Positions 8,850 through 22,807 of a stretch of DNA of 64,000 nt are shown one piece after another. A program made the position numbers and the translations under genes. Numbering within the stretch: the stretch's first letter is position 1; each line of letters opens with the position of its first letter. This stretch comes from Methylovorus glucosotrophus (GTDB lineage: Bacteria; Pseudomonadota; Gammaproteobacteria; Burkholderiales; Methylophilaceae), in assembly GCF_009858335.1 (NCBI RefSeq), contig NZ_VMSE01000002.1, positions 496,001-560,000 of the forward strand. Direction: 5' to 3'. The notes beneath the pieces are model-generated. The model did no database searches. It saw only the letters and a list, made by a program, of their open reading frames with translations, and was not told the origin of the DNA.

Positions 8850-9170
8850 CTAGACTCGGCGAAGTTGATAGATTTTTAATACTGAGAAACCAATGGTTAT
8901 TAGGCTGAATGCATAAATTAAGCCTATTAGCTCGCCTGCCTGAGGCTTTATGAACGAGTTCAGTCTTTGGGTAAGAAAAATTGCCGCGAAGGTAGCGGGG
9001 TAAGAGGTCTTTCCATCTAGAGACTCTTTGTATCCCAGGTAAGAAAGGGAAGCAAGAAGGGCAATGCTGGCTAAAATAATTGGTTTGGTTGGATCAATCA
9101 CTGCCAACACACTGATGCACAAACCCAATCCAATAGATAGCGCCAATTTCCATAGTGCGATGCTCGACAT
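8850..9170 (-). CDS. Small hydrophobic membrane protein, unknown function
   Basis: The frame runs upstream to 9299, but the ATG at 9170 is preferred because a strong AGGAGG site lies five bases before it and the longer frame would run into nadD. The 106-residue product has hydrophobic segments at about 8-25, 29-45, 55-66 and 83-100, with a short basic tail. I recognise no family. Base composition is clearly more AT-rich than the neighbours, which hints at later acquisition. It follows nadD on the same strand with a 55-base gap. Confidence 0.6.
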   Translation of the reverse strand: MSSIALWKLALSIGLGLCISVLAVIDPTKPIILASIALLASLSYLGYKESLDGKTSYPATFAAIFLTQRLNSFIKPQAGELIGLIYAFSLITIGFSVLKIYQLRRV

Positions 9171-9225
9171 GCAGCCTCCTTTTTTCTTTATCTGACTATA
9201 TTTGATTTTTTTAAACAGGTCAGAC

Positions 9226-9888
9226 TTAGCCGTTATCCCGATAAAGCTTGTGCTGGTTGATGTATGCCAGCACATTGTCCGGTAGCAGATAGCGCACACT
9301 CAAGCCTTGCTCAAGCGTGGCGCGTATATGGGTGGCTGAAATATCCAGCGCGGTGATGTCCTGCAGGTAAATATGCCCGGCGGGTTTCTGGTGCAAGCGG
9401 GCGGTGTCGTGGGTCTGGCGTTTGCCGAGCAGGCTGCGCAGTTCGGGGCTGAGGTCAGCATGGATTTCGGCCGGGCCGGGCCGATAGGCCACGACCAGGT
9501 GACAATACTCCAGCAGTTCTTGCCAGCGATGCCAGCTGGATAAACCCAAAAAGGCATCGCTGCCCAGCAGCCAGCATAGTGACACTTGCTCGCCCAGCTC
9601 GGTTCTCAGCGATATCAGGGAGTCAATGGTGTAGGAGTGCCCGGAGCGTTCCAGCTCGCGTGTATCTAATACAAAGCGTGGATTGCCCGCGATGCCCAGC
9701 TGGACCATGGCGACGCGATGCGCCGAACTCACCTCGGGCTCCGCACGGTGCGGCGGATGCGCGGCAGGCATAAAGCGCACCTGCTCCAGGCCGATGGCAT
9801 CGGCCAGCTCCTCCGCCATGCGTAAATGTCCCAGATGCAGCGGGTTGAAGGTGCCGCCCAGAATGCCAATGACTGCGGGGGATTTCAT
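9226..9888 (-). CDS. nadD: Nicotinate-nucleotide adenylyltransferase
   Basis: NadD joins nicotinate mononucleotide and ATP to form deamido-NAD, a core NAD biosynthesis step. The 220-residue protein has the nucleotidyltransferase motif GGTFNPLHLGH at 11-21 and the C-terminal ISATHIR motif. It lies 27 bases downstream of proA. In many Betaproteobacteria nadD is followed by rsfS and rlmH; here neither is present and a small membrane gene occupies that place. Confidence 0.95.
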   Translation of the reverse strand: MKSPAVIGILGGTFNPLHLGHLRMAEELADAIGLEQVRFMPAAHPPHRAEPEVSSAHRVAMVQLGIAGNPRFVLDTRELERSGHSYTIDSLISLRTELGEQVSLCWLLGSDAFLGLSSWHRWQELLEYCHLVVAYRPGPAEIHADLSPELRSLLGKRQTHDTARLHQKPAGHIYLQDITALDISATHIRATLEQGLSVRYLLPDNVLAYINQHKLYRDNG

Positions 9889-9915
9889 GGGCGGGGTTTC
9901 ATGCTGGATGGAGGA

Positions 9916-11172
9916 TCAGGCCCTGACCTGGCCGTCGCCGAACACCACGTATTTGAGTGAGGTCAGCCCCTCAAGACCCACAGGGCCACGGGCATGCAGC
10001 TTGTCGGTCGAGATGCCGATTTCGGCTCCCAGCCCATATTCAAAGCCATCGGCAAAGCGTGGTGATGCATTGACCATGACGCTGCTGGAATCCACTTCAC
10101 GCAGGAACTGCCGCGCACGGGTGTAGTTTTCCGTGACAATGGCTTCGGTATGCTGCGAGGAATACTGGTTGATATGGGCAATGGCCTCATCCACATCCGC
10201 GACTACCTTGCATGAAATGATCGCGGCCAGGTATTCGGTGTAGTAATCCTCTTCGGTCGCGGCCTTGGCTTCAGGCACAAGCGCACGCGTTTCATCGCAG
10301 CCGCGGATTTCCACACCTTTGGCGAGCAGCATGGCGGCCAGCCTTGGGAGGGCTTCAGCTGCAATGCCGCGCGCGACCAGCAGGGATTCCGCCGTGTTGC
10401 AGGTGCCCAGGCGCTGGGTCTTGGCGTTTTCCAGTATGCGCACGGCCTTGTCGAGGTCGGCGCTGTCATCCACATAGACATGGCAATTGCCATCCAGATG
10501 CTTGATGACAGGAATGCGCGCTTCGTTGGAGATGCGCTCAATCAGCCCCTTGCCACCGCGTGGCACAATCACATCCACGTATTCTTTCATGGTGATCAAC
10601 TCGCCTACGGCGGCACGGTCCGTGGTTTCCACCACTTGCACGGCCGCGGCAGGCAGGCCAGCCGCATGCAGGCCTTCGTGCACCAGTTTGGCCAGGGCGC
10701 GATTGCACTCAATGGCTTCGGAGCCACCGCGCAGGATGGCGGCATTGCCAGACTTGATGCACAGTCCGGCAGCATCCACCGTCACATTTGGGCGGGCCTC
10801 ATAAATGATGCCGATGACGCCCAGCGGCACGCGCATGCGTCCGATCTGGATGCCAGAAGGGCGGTATTTGAAGTCGGTCATTTCGCCGATAGGGTCGGGC
10901 AGGGAGGCGATCTGCTCCAGGCCCTCTGCCATGGTAGCGATGGATTTTTCGCTCAAGGCCAGGCGATCCAGCATGGCGGCTTCCATGCCATTGGCCTTGG
11001 CGCGATCCAGATCCGCCTGGTTGGCGGCCAGCAGGGCAGCCTGATGGCGCCGTATGGCCTGGGCGATGGTGACTAGCGCCAGGTTTTTGGTGTTGGTATC
11101 GGCACGGGCCATGGCACGTGATGCCTGCCGTGCCTGCTGACCTACCTGTTGCATGTAATGTTTGATATCCAT
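9916..11172 (-). CDS. proA: Gamma-glutamyl phosphate reductase
   Basis: ProA reduces gamma-glutamyl phosphate to glutamate-5-semialdehyde in proline synthesis. The 418-residue aldehyde-dehydrogenase-fold protein has the catalytic Cys258 in LGTCNTAE and the cofactor region [12 protein letters not shown] at 124-135. Length is standard. proB is not adjacent; proC lies about 50 kb away in this window. The gene sits 33 bases after holA on the minus strand. Confidence 0.96.
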   Translation of the reverse strand: MDIKHYMQQVGQQARQASRAMARADTNTKNLALVTIAQAIRRHQAALLAANQADLDRAKANGMEAAMLDRLALSEKSIATMAEGLEQIASLPDPIGEMTDFKYRPSGIQIGRMRVPLGVIGIIYEARPNVTVDAAGLCIKSGNAAILRGGSEAIECNRALAKLVHEGLHAAGLPAAAVQVVETTDRAAVGELITMKEYVDVIVPRGGKGLIERISNEARIPVIKHLDGNCHVYVDDSADLDKAVRILENAKTQRLGTCNTAESLLVARGIAAEALPRLAAMLLAKGVEIRGCDETRALVPEAKAATEEDYYTEYLAAIISCKVVADVDEAIAHINQYSSQHTEAIVTENYTRARQFLREVDSSSVMVNASPRFADGFEYGLGAEIGISTDKLHARGPVGLEGLTSLKYVVFGDGQVRA

Positions 11173-11205
11173 GGTGTCCTCTATGCTGCCTGATGCAGCA
11201 TGTTC

Positions 11206-12234
11206 TTATGTGCGCCGTGCTGCGCGGCTGCTTACTTTTGCCAGGCCGAAGCACAGGCGTGATATTTCCAGCCAGGCATCCTGACGGATCAGGCCCTTGG
11301 CAGTTTTGTCGATCTCGGCCAGCTTGTGCAGGGCGGCTTGCAGTTGCCGCAGGCTCAGTCTCGCCAGCGCTCGTCGGGTCAGGGCCTGCCGGTCGCCGTA
11401 AATGCGCGCTTGCTGCATGGCCTGATTCAGATTCTCGCCGCGCGTTTCGGCTTCTTTCACGCGTACCAGCGGCCTCAGCACCCACAGCAGCGGATTCATG
11501 ACCGCGATAGGCTGCACGCCCTCATCGCGCAAGCCTTGCAGTATCCGCACCGTGCGTTCGGTATCACCGGCCAGTACGGCTTCGCCAAGTTGAAACGCAT
11601 CGTAGCGCGATACATTCAAGACGGCATCGCGTACGACTTCAGCAGCAAGTGGTCCCGCCGGATACAGGAGCCCCAGTTTCTGGATTTCCTGATGTGCCGC
11701 CAGGAGATTGCCTTCCACCTGATGCGCCAGAAACTCCAGTGTGGCCTGATCGGTCTCTTGCTGCTGCAAGGCCAGCCTGCGCGCAATCCATTGCGGTAGC
11801 TGAGCAGCCTCCACTTCCTGCAAGGTCAGGGTGACTGCCGCATTTTCAAGGGCGCTGAACCAGGCACTGTTCTTTCCATCGCGATCCAGCTTGGGCAGGA
11901 TGATGATGGTGACCGCATCGGGCAGCGGTTTGGCTGCCATGGCCTGCAATGCCTTGCCGCCATCGGTGCCAGGCTTGCCGGAGGGAATGTGCAATTCCAG
12001 TATGCGCTGGCTGGCAAACAGCGAAATCGACTGACCAAATGCGGCAATCTGCTGCCAGTTGAAATTGCGCTCCACGGTCAGGCTGGTGCGTTCATCAAAG
12101 CCCAGTGCACGTGCCTTGGCACGTATGGCATCCAGACACTCGCGCTGGGCCAAAGGTTCGTCGCCGGTCAGCACATAGATGGGCTCCAGGCCCTTTTCAA
12201 GATGCTTGGCGAGTTGCTCTGCCGGTAAACGCAT
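11206..12234 (-). CDS. holA: DNA polymerase III subunit delta
   Basis: HolA is the clamp-loader subunit that opens the beta sliding clamp. The 342-residue protein begins with the family-typical MRLPAEQLAKHL and YVLTGDEPL, and the rest fits the three-domain delta fold, including the SRYDAFQLGEAVLAGD stretch. Its ATG overlaps the lptE stop codon. The leuS-lptE-holA order is a conserved proteobacterial cluster, which supports the assignment. Confidence 0.92.
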   Translation of the reverse strand: MRLPAEQLAKHLEKGLEPIYVLTGDEPLAQRECLDAIRAKARALGFDERTSLTVERNFNWQQIAAFGQSISLFASQRILELHIPSGKPGTDGGKALQAMAAKPLPDAVTIIILPKLDRDGKNSAWFSALENAAVTLTLQEVEAAQLPQWIARRLALQQQETDQATLEFLAHQVEGNLLAAHQEIQKLGLLYPAGPLAAEVVRDAVLNVSRYDAFQLGEAVLAGDTERTVRILQGLRDEGVQPIAVMNPLLWVLRPLVRVKEAETRGENLNQAMQQARIYGDRQALTRRALARLSLRQLQAALHKLAEIDKTAKGLIRQDAWLEISRLCFGLAKVSSRAARRT

Positions 12235-12782
12235 CAGAGCTTGGGTGCTTGCAGATTGCCTGGTTTTTGCACAATCAGGCGGCGCAGCAGTTCGCGGGCA
12301 GCCTCGGCGCGCATGTCGTCATACAGGCGTTGCTCTTCGCCCTGCTTGGCCAGCAATTCGGCATCGCTGTAGGAGTAATCGCGGCGTTGTTCAATCATTT
12401 GCTCCTTGCCCCACAATTCGCTGTCCGGGTCTTTCAGGCGGAAATAGACGCGATAGTAGAGATCAAATTCTCGTACCAGACCGGTACCGCTCAGGGACAG
12501 AATGCGCTTTTCCGTTTTTTCGCCCACCATCTCCAGCATCAGCTCGGCGTTTTCCTTATCCGGCACGATGGTCACGCCGTTGACGGCCAGGGCTTTTTTC
12601 AGAGGCCTGTCTATGCTGGTATTGACGCCTGTCATGTACAGGTTCTTGAATGCCAGGTCGGCGGTGCCGCGCATCTGAAAGCCGCAGCCGGCCAGCACCA
12701 TACTGATCAGCAAGAGCAGTATGGAGAGGCCGGAAAATCCGGAGCCAATGAAAGGGTTAACGCCGTTACGCATTCTGTGCAT
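12234..12782 (-). CDS. lptE: LPS-assembly lipoprotein LptE
   Basis: LptE is an outer-membrane lipoprotein that plugs the LptD barrel during lipopolysaccharide insertion. The 182-residue product has a hydrophobic signal (about 18-30) and lipobox LAGC, with Cys33 as the lipidated residue, followed by GFQMRG as in the family. It is between leuS (three-base gap) and holA (overlapping start). Its partner lptD is also in the window, at about 19-21.7 kb. Confidence 0.9.
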   Translation of the reverse strand: MHRMRNGVNPFIGSGFSGLSILLLLISMVLAGCGFQMRGTADLAFKNLYMTGVNTSIDRPLKKALAVNGVTIVPDKENAELMLEMVGEKTEKRILSLSGTGLVREFDLYYRVYFRLKDPDSELWGKEQMIEQRRDYSYSDAELLAKQGEEQRLYDDMRAEAARELLRRLIVQKPGNLQAPKL

Positions 12783-12785
12783 GGA

Positions 12786-15290
<2,505 letters not shown>

Positions 15291-15303
15291 TTATAAAGCT
15301 AAA

Positions 15304-15333
15304 ATTATACCTTGAAGCCGTATGCCATGTCAG
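15304..15333 (-). promoter_or_regulatory. Sigma70-like promoter of leuS
   Basis: On the minus strand CTGACA (15328-15333) is followed after 18 bases by a perfect TATAAT (15304-15309). Transcription would start near 15297 and give a leader of about 30 bases before the leuS ATG at 15266. Confidence 0.7.
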
Positions 15334-15370
15334 ACTGCGGCGTAAAAACATGCGCCTGCATGCACCATGA

Positions 15371-15397
15371 AAAAAAGCCCGCGCAAGCGGGCTTTTT
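15371..15397 (-). terminator. Intrinsic terminator after adk
   Basis: A 6-bp GC stem (15377-15382 with 15387-15392) with a GCAA loop is flanked by six A and five T. In the minus direction it lies 28 bases beyond the adk stop and ends that transcript before leuS begins. Confidence 0.88.
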
Positions 15398-15424
15398 GCT
15401 GAAACGCAAGATGCAGTAAACAGC

Positions 15425-16126
<702 letters not shown>

Positions 16127-16129
<3 letters not shown>

Positions 16130-16891
16130 AACGAGGTAATTGGCGATGCTGACAAATGCGGAGAGCGGCAGATTTTCTGCGCGCCACTGCGAATCGATGC
16201 CGAGCGCTTCAAAGCCCGCGTCATCCAGCAGGCCCTTGAGCGTGTTGCGCAGCGTCTTGCGGCGCTGGCCGAATGCGGTCGCCACCACACGGGAAAACAA
16301 GGCGTAATCCTTGGCGGGAAATGGCAGCTCGGTATGCGGCACGCAGCGTACAAAGGCGGATTCCACCTTGGGGGCCGGGTCAAAGGCTTCAGGCGGCACG
16401 GTGAACAGATACTCCATGTGCAAATGGTATTGCAGCATGACCGACAAACGCCCGTAAGCCGCGCTGGAGGGCTCGGCGACCATGCGCTCGACCACTTCCT
16501 TTTGCAGCATGAAGTGCATGTCGATGATGTGGGTTACGTTATCCAGCAGATGAAACAGGATGGGGGTGGAAATGTTGTATGGCAGGTTGCCGACCACGCG
16601 CAGCCGGGGCGCAATGCTGGCGAAATCAAATTTCAGTGCATCCATGTTGTGCATGGTGACCTTGCCGGGGGCGTAGTGCTTTTCCATCCAGGCGATGATG
16701 TCGCGGTCAATTTCCACCACGTGCAGGTTTTCCAACCGTTGCAACAAGGGTTGGGTCAGGGCGCCAAGACCAGGGCCGATTTCGACCATGAGGTCATTCG
16801 CCTGCGGGGCGATGGCATTGACCAGGCTGGTGATGATGGCCTGATCTGTCAGGAAATTCTGGCCGAAGCGTTTTTTTGCAACGTGTTTCAT
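16127..16891 (-). CDS. rsmA: 16S rRNA dimethyladenosine transferase
   Basis: RsmA (KsgA) dimethylates two adjacent adenines in the loop of 16S rRNA helix 45 late in small-subunit assembly. The 254-residue protein has KKRFGQNFL near the start, the SAM motif VEIGPGLGALT near 36-46 and the catalytic NLPYNIS near 98-104. It overlaps pdxA by four bases, the standard lptD-surA-pdxA-rsmA order. Confidence 0.96.
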
Positions 16892-17886
16892 GCGGAAGCG
16901 GATGTTTTCTGTGAGAGTTCAATGGCAAGCTGGATGGCGGCCAGCAGGCTGCCAGGGTTGGCGTTGCCGGTGCCAGCAAGGTCGAGTGCCGTGCCATGGT
17001 CTACCGAGGTGCGGATGATGGGCAGCCCCAGCGTGACGTTGACGCCGCCGCCGAAGCTGGCGTGTTTGAGCACCGGCAGGCCCTGGTCATGATACATCGC
17101 CAGCACCGCATCGCCGTGCTGCAGGTGATGAGGCGCAAACAGCGTATCTGCCGGTAGTGGGCCTTGCAGCAGCATGCCCTCGCTGCGCAGCTGATCCAGC
17201 ACGGGGGTAATGGTGGTGATTTCTTCATCGCCGAGATAACCACCTTCACCGGCGTGCGGATTCAGCCCGGCCACCAGAATGCGCGGCTGGGCGATGCCGA
17301 ATTTATGGATCAGGTCGTGATGCAGGATGCGCAGCGTGGTTTCCAGGCTGCGGCGTGTAATGGCAGCACTGACGGCGGTTAAGGGCAAGTGGGTGGTAGC
17401 CAGTGCCACGCGCATGCCGCCGCCTACCAGCATCATCACCACTTGCGCGGTGCCGGTTTTTTCTGCCAGAAACTCGGTGTGGCCGGTAAAGGCGATACCC
17501 GCATCATTGATCACGCCTTTGTGTACGGGAGCGGTGACCATGGCGTTGAAGCGACCATTGGCGCAGCCCTCTAGCGCGATCTCCAACGTGCGCAGCACAT
17601 AGGCGCTGTTGCGCGCATCCAGCGTGCCTGCCATGGCCGGGCTGGCTAGCGGGGTATGGTGCACCCGCAGCTCACCCTTGCCCTGGTGCAGGGATGGAGC
17701 CGTTTCGTCGGAGGTGATGGTGAGGGGCAAGCCCAGTTGTTGTGCGCGTGCTGTGAGCAGGTCGCGGTCCGCAATGACGGTGACGCAGGCCGCCAGTGGC
17801 TGACTGGCCAGCATCACACACAAATCGGGACCTATGCCGGCGGGTTCGCCAGCGGTAATGGCAATGTGGGGTAAGCGCCTGTCCAC
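16888..17886 (-). CDS. pdxA: 4-hydroxythreonine-4-phosphate dehydrogenase
   Basis: PdxA oxidises 4-phosphohydroxy-L-threonine in the DXP-dependent pyridoxal phosphate pathway. The 332-residue protein starts with ITAGEPAGIGPDL and contains GHTEFLAEKTG and the metal-site histidines in HAGEGG and HDQGLPVLKH. The start codon is GTG; no better ATG precedes the conserved region. It begins three bases after surA ends and overlaps rsmA. DXP for the pathway would come from dxs at 38-40 kb. Confidence 0.95.
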   Translation of the reverse strand: MDRRLPHIAITAGEPAGIGPDLCVMLASQPLAACVTVIADRDLLTARAQQLGLPLTITSDETAPSLHQGKGELRVHHTPLASPAMAGTLDARNSAYVLRTLEIALEGCANGRFNAMVTAPVHKGVINDAGIAFTGHTEFLAEKTGTAQVVMMLVGGGMRVALATTHLPLTAVSAAITRRSLETTLRILHHDLIHKFGIAQPRILVAGLNPHAGEGGYLGDEEITTITPVLDQLRSEGMLLQGPLPADTLFAPHHLQHGDAVLAMYHDQGLPVLKHASFGGGVNVTLGLPIIRTSVDHGTALDLAGTGNANPGSLLAAIQLAIELSQKTSASA

Positions 17887-17889
17887 TGC

Positions 17890-19215
17890 TTAATATTTGT
17901 CTTCCAGGCGCAGCTCGACATAGGCGCGGTCACGCAGTTCGCGCACCCAGTCCTGGTAAGCTTCATCAGCTTTGCGCTGGCGGATTTCCTGACGCGCTTT
18001 CATGCGTTCTGCTTCGCGCGTCATGTCCTGGTTGCGGCGTTCCAGCACCTGAATCAGATGCCAGCCAAAAGGCGAACGCACGGCGTCACTGATCTGCCCT
18101 GGCTGCAAGGCATTCATGGCTTTTTCAAATTGTGGAACGGTGTCACCCGGGTTAACCCAGCCGAGGTCGCCGCCATTGGCTGCCGAGCCATCGTTGGAAT
18201 AGCGTTTGGCTGCCTCACCAAAATCCTCACCGTTATCAATCAGTTGCTTGATGCCATCAATCTTGCGCTTGGCTTCTGTTTCCGACAGCACTTCGCTGGT
18301 CTTGATCAGGATGTGGCGGGTATGCGTTTGCTGCACCATGGTGGAGGTATTGCCACCACGACGGTCGGTAAGCTTGAGAATATGAAAGCCATTGGGGCTG
18401 CGCAGAATGCCGGATAACTGGCCGACCTGCATGGGCTTCAGTGCTTCCAGGAATAAGGCGGGCACCTGGGCCGCGGTCTTCCATCCCAGCTTGCCGCCTT
18501 CCAGTGCATTGGGTGCATCGGATACGCGGGCGGATACCTGTCCGAAGTCCTCGCCGGCCTGAAGTTTTTTCAGGGCATCTTCGGCTTTTTCACGCAGGCG
18601 CTTCAGATCTTCAGGCGATCCATCTTCTGGCGCGCGGATGAGGATGTGGGAGATTTCATATTCGTCCGACGAGTCCTGACGGGAGGATTGCGTGGTCAGG
18701 AAGTTATCCACTTCGGATTCGGTGACATTGACGCGGTTGTCCACTTCACGCTCGCGCAAGCGCGCCAGCAGGATTTCGTTGCGGATGTCTTCGCGGAATT
18801 TCTTGTAGACAATGCCTTCTGCTGCCAGGGCTTCCTTGAACTCCGGTACTCCCATCTTGTTCTGCTCGGCGATACGCATGATGGTCTTGTCGAGCTGGTC
18901 ATCGTCTACGCGCAGGCCGGTCTGCGCTGCATACTGAAGCTGCAACCGGTCGTTGATCAGGCGCTCCAGTATCTGTTTTTCGAGCACATTGCGTGGCGGT
19001 AACTGGTTGCCTTGCTTTTCCAGTTGCGCGCTGACGATTTCAATGCGGTCGTTTAATTCTTTCTCGGTGACGACGCCTTGGTCGACGACGGCCACGATAC
19101 GGTCAATCTTGTTGACAGAGCCGTCCTGTGCGGCGATAGCGACATGCGGCAGCAAGGCGCCAGCCCACAGGAACAGGCCTGCCATCAGGCAGTTTTTAAT
19201 GGTCATATTACTCAT
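17890..19215 (-). CDS. surA: Periplasmic chaperone / peptidyl-prolyl isomerase SurA
   Basis: SurA escorts outer-membrane proteins across the periplasm and is important for LptD folding. The 441-residue protein has a signal peptide (to about residue 28, AIA), an N-terminal chaperone domain, and two parvulin domains starting near [12 protein letters not shown] (about 190) and [11 protein letters not shown] (about 298). The C-terminal helix returns to the chaperone core. The gene overlaps the end of lptD by eight bases. An alternative ATG lies three codons downstream. Confidence 0.95.
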   Translation of the reverse strand: MSNMTIKNCLMAGLFLWAGALLPHVAIAAQDGSVNKIDRIVAVVDQGVVTEKELNDRIEIVSAQLEKQGNQLPPRNVLEKQILERLINDRLQLQYAAQTGLRVDDDQLDKTIMRIAEQNKMGVPEFKEALAAEGIVYKKFREDIRNEILLARLREREVDNRVNVTESEVDNFLTTQSSRQDSSDEYEISHILIRAPEDGSPEDLKRLREKAEDALKKLQAGEDFGQVSARVSDAPNALEGGKLGWKTAAQVPALFLEALKPMQVGQLSGILRSPNGFHILKLTDRRGGNTSTMVQQTHTRHILIKTSEVLSETEAKRKIDGIKQLIDNGEDFGEAAKRYSNDGSAANGGDLGWVNPGDTVPQFEKAMNALQPGQISDAVRSPFGWHLIQVLERRNQDMTREAERMKARQEIRQRKADEAYQDWVRELRDRAYVELRLEDKY

Positions 19216-21703
19216 AGGAGGATGGTTGTTGCTGAACGGTATCGGGGAGCAAGCCAGTGCTGGTGTAGCCTGGAATACCCCGGTTTAACAGAGTTAACGG
19301 ATTGGAACCAATGGAGGCCAGGCCGCCCAGTTCCAGTTGGATAAAGAAGGCATAGTTGGCACTGGCCGTTGCGGTGGAGACGCGTTGCAGCACGGTACGC
19401 GCCTGCCAGCAGCCTGCGTTGTATTCAAGCCCCGCCAGACCTTCAATCGGGCGGGTTTCACGCAGGGAGTAGTTCCAGCGGCCCAGGCCATACCAGCCAT
19501 TGCCCAGCGGCCATTGGCTGGAAAGATTGATCTGTTCGAGGCGATCCTCGGTGTAACGGTAGCCGATATTCAGCACTTTGCCGGGCTCGGGGTTGTAGCG
19601 GGCACCGATGTTGGCCTTGGTGGTGCGGCTGCGATCCGTATTGAACTGCCATGCCGTATCCAGGCTCCACTTGTTGAGCAGCTTGGCAGTGAGGGCGGTC
19701 ACGATATCGGAGGAGTCACCGGTACGCAGGTTTGCACCGGGAAGACCCACCTTCTGGTCAGCAAAGTAAAAGCGCTGGCCTACGGTGGCGGCAAGCCGCT
19801 GCTCACCCGTGCGACTGTCGATCATGCGTGAGGTGACTGCCAGGGTTATCTGGTTGGCGTTGTTGATGCGGTCATTGCCGTTGAACTGGTTTTCCAGGAA
19901 CAGGGTGCTCATGCTCAAGTCGGACTGTGAACTGTCAAACACCGGCAGCATGGACTGATCGCGATACGGAATGTACACATAGTAGAGACGGGGCTCCAGT
20001 GTCTGTGTGTACATGTTTTTGACCACACGTACCTGGCGGTCATAGAACAGTCCGCTGTCTATGCTGGCGATCGGCAATGTGCGGTCGGTGGATTCATAAT
20101 TGCCGCTGACTGAACCCAGGGTGTAGGCGGAGTTTTCCAGTCCGTAGCTTGTGTAATGCAAACCAATTTTTGGTGTGATATAGCCATATGGCCTGGCCAT
20201 GGGCAGGCTGACAGATGGGTAGGCGGTAAAGCGATTGCCGGTAACAGAAGTGGTCAGTGTCTCGCCGCTATCGGTAGTACGATTTACTGGACTGCTGGGG
20301 TTGCGGTCAAAGCTGACCCATTGGGAGTACAGGTTGGTGTTGAATGCACCGACATCTTTGTTGCCGGTCAGTGTCAGTTGTGGCAGGCGTTCATATGGGT
20401 AAGATACCCCATCCAGTGTCTGGTACTTTTGCACGAGGCCATTGAAATTCCATGTGTCGTCCGAGTAATTCAAATATGCCTGTTGCGGCAAATTCACGCG
20501 GCTGGTTACCGTAATGCGGGTAGAGAGTTCGGAGAAGTATTTGTCATCCGATACCTTTTCGAACTGGTAACCCGTCGACCAACCATTGGGCAATGTCTGG
20601 TCATGCTTGAAGCGCATGTAGTAACGCGTATCGCCCGTGCTGGAGTCACTTGGAAGATATTCGACGTTATCAATGCCCGAGTAGGTTTCACCCAGATAGC
20701 GGAATTCCCCTTGGTATTGCATGCCGCGCGTACCCAGATAACGGGTGGCGACGGTGGCGTCCATATTGGGCGCGATGTTCCAGTAAAACGGGGTCAGCAA
20801 TTCAAAACCGCTACGCGATGTGGTGCCAAAGGTCGGCGACAATAAACCGGTCTTGCGCTGATTCAGGAAGGAAAAACTGATCCATGGCGTATACAGAATC
20901 GGCGTATTCAAGAACTCCACGCGCGCATTGCGGGCGGTGGCCGTCTTGGTGTAATCATCCAGCTCAAGCTCACTGGCCTTGATGTACCAGTCATCCTTGC
21001 CCACTTCGCAAGTGGTGTAGCGTGCACTGGTCAGGCGCTTTTTATCCTGGCCTTCAAAGAAAATGGCCGAGGCATCACCGCGCGATGCGCCTATTTTCTT
21101 CTGGAAGCCTGGCGAACTGCTGGATTTGTCGTCTATATTTTGTGAGCTGATCTGCGAGTTGCTGTCCGCTATGATTTCATTCGGGTCGGCAAAGGTTTTT
21201 GTGGTGCCCAGGTTGGCAGCGCCTGCCAGCGGGATCCCGGTGAACTGATTATTGAGCTTGAAGGAGGCGTCGCGCATTTCGCCTATGTTTTCATGCAGCT
21301 GCATGCGCAGCTCCGGGCCGGTGACGACACCGCCACCAGACTCGATGCGGGCATTGCCCAGCACGTGCAGGGCTTCGTTTTGCTCGTCGTACTCAATCAC
21401 ATCGCCGTATACATCCTGACTTTGCTGGTGCAGCGAGGCATTGCCGGTGGCTTTCATTTTGCGGCCCAGATTCATCTGCAGCTTGTCGCCTTCAATGACG
21501 ACTTCACCCGGCTGGCTGTTGACGCCCACGGTCTGCAACGGAGCGCTGCCCATTTGCTCGAGTTCGGATGTCTCTGCGGCTTGGACTGAACTGTAGTTGA
21601 GGCAAATGAGGGCTACGGCAAATGGTAGTCGGCGGATTTTCACTATGGTTGGGCTACGCAAAAAGTGTGGGTGGGACTTTGTTATAGGGTGATAAAATCG
21701 CAT
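19208..21703 (-). CDS. lptD: LPS-assembly protein LptD
   Basis: LptD is the outer-membrane beta-barrel that inserts lipopolysaccharide with LptE. An N-terminal OstA/LptA-like domain follows the signal peptide (about 70-180), then the large barrel rich in aromatic alternating strands to the C-terminus. The start is uncertain. An ATG at 21703 gives 831 residues; a GTG at 21643 gives 811 and puts [18 protein letters not shown] directly as a classical signal peptide with cleavage at VQA. Neither has a strong ribosome site. It is divergent from amgK. Confidence 0.93.
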   Translation of the reverse strand: MRFYHPITKSHPHFLRSPTIVKIRRLPFAVALICLNYSSVQAAETSELEQMGSAPLQTVGVNSQPGEVVIEGDKLQMNLGRKMKATGNASLHQQSQDVYGDVIEYDEQNEALHVLGNARIESGGGVVTGPELRMQLHENIGEMRDASFKLNNQFTGIPLAGAANLGTTKTFADPNEIIADSNSQISSQNIDDKSSSSPGFQKKIGASRGDASAIFFEGQDKKRLTSARYTTCEVGKDDWYIKASELELDDYTKTATARNARVEFLNTPILYTPWISFSFLNQRKTGLLSPTFGTTSRSGFELLTPFYWNIAPNMDATVATRYLGTRGMQYQGEFRYLGETYSGIDNVEYLPSDSSTGDTRYYMRFKHDQTLPNGWSTGYQFEKVSDDKYFSELSTRITVTSRVNLPQQAYLNYSDDTWNFNGLVQKYQTLDGVSYPYERLPQLTLTGNKDVGAFNTNLYSQWVSFDRNPSSPVNRTTDSGETLTTSVTGNRFTAYPSVSLPMARPYGYITPKIGLHYTSYGLENSAYTLGSVSGNYESTDRTLPIASIDSGLFYDRQVRVVKNMYTQTLEPRLYYVYIPYRDQSMLPVFDSSQSDLSMSTLFLENQFNGNDRINNANQITLAVTSRMIDSRTGEQRLAATVGQRFYFADQKVGLPGANLRTGDSSDIVTALTAKLLNKWSLDTAWQFNTDRSRTTKANIGARYNPEPGKVLNIGYRYTEDRLEQINLSSQWPLGNGWYGLGRWNYSLRETRPIEGLAGLEYNAGCWQARTVLQRVSTATASANYAFFIQLELGGLASIGSNPLTLLNRGIPGYTSTGLLPDTVQQQPSSYE

Positions 21704-21817
21704 AAATTCAATTTTTAGGCAATGCATATCTTTGCCGCCGATAGCGTGAAAACCGCGTCGCGCAAGCATTCGCAGGCGTTGCCACAAGTGTTAATTTTGT
21801 CAGGAAGTTTTTACCCC

Positions 21818-22807
21818 ATGCGATTGACTCAACTGCAGGCGTGGCTGGATCAGGTTCTGAACCATGCCGCTTATCAGCTGACCACGGCCTCGGCCGATGC
21901 CAGTTTCCGGCGTTATTTTCGAGTACATCTGGCGGACCGCACCCTGATTGCGATGGATGCGCCGCCGCCTCAGGAAGATTGCCGGCCATTCGTCGAAGTC
22001 GCCAGGCTGCTACTGGAGGCTGATCTTCATGTGCCGCAGGTACTGGCGCAAGATCTGGAGCAGGGATTTTTGTTATTAAGTGATCTGGGCGACACGACCT
22101 ACCTGCAAGTGTTGACGGCAGACAATGCCAGTGCCTTGTATCGTGATGCCTGTCAGGCGCTGGTGTCATTGCAGCGCGCCAGTCGCCCTGGCGTTTTGCC
22201 TCCATACGATGAAGCCTTGCTCATGCGGGAAATGCAGCTGTTCCCGGACTGGTATGTCAAACGGCATCTGAACAGGGAGCTGGATGCAAAACAACAGGCG
22301 GTGCTGGACAGCACCTTTGCCGTCCTTACCCAAAATGCGCTGTCTCAGGGCCAAGTCTATGTGCATCGTGATTACCATGCCCGCAACCTGATGCTCTGCG
22401 AGCCTAACCCCGGCGTGCTGGATTTTCAGGATGCCGTGTATGGGCCGATTACCTATGATCTGGTCTCTCTGTTCAAGGATGCCTACATCGCCTGGGAAGA
22501 AGAGCAGGTGCTGGATTGGACGGTGCGCTACTGGCAATCGGCACGCGATGCAGGTTTGCCGGTGCCGCAGGATTTTTCCGAGTTTTATCGCGATTTTGAG
22601 TTCATGGGCGCGCAGCGTCATATCAAGGTGCTGGGGATTTTTGCCCGTCTGAATTACCGCGATGGCAAGGATGGTTATCTCAAGGACATGCCACTGGTGC
22701 TGGAATATTTGCGCCGTGTCTGCGCCCGCTATACCGAGCTGCGCCCGATGTGGCGCCTGCTGGATCAACTGCATGATGTTGCCCCGCAGCAGGGTTTGAC
22801 CTTCTGA
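21818..22807 (+). CDS. amgK: N-acetylmuramate/N-acetylglucosamine anomeric kinase
   Basis: AmgK phosphorylates MurNAc and GlcNAc at the anomeric carbon in cell-wall recycling. The 329-residue protein has the aminoglycoside-phosphotransferase fold, with HRDYHARNLM (catalytic Asp) near residues 183-192 and the metal-binding LDFQDA near 205-210. The frame is open from 21722, but the ATG at 21818 has an AGGAAG site and a family-like start. It overlaps murU by one base, its normal partner, which makes the function firm. Confidence 0.9.
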   Translation: MRLTQLQAWLDQVLNHAAYQLTTASADASFRRYFRVHLADRTLIAMDAPPPQEDCRPFVEVARLLLEADLHVPQVLAQDLEQGFLLLSDLGDTTYLQVLTADNASALYRDACQALVSLQRASRPGVLPPYDEALLMREMQLFPDWYVKRHLNRELDAKQQAVLDSTFAVLTQNALSQGQVYVHRDYHARNLMLCEPNPGVLDFQDAVYGPITYDLVSLFKDAYIAWEEEQVLDWTVRYWQSARDAGLPVPQDFSEFYRDFEFMGAQRHIKVLGIFARLNYRDGKDGYLKDMPLVLEYLRRVCARYTELRPMWRLLDQLHDVAPQQGLTF

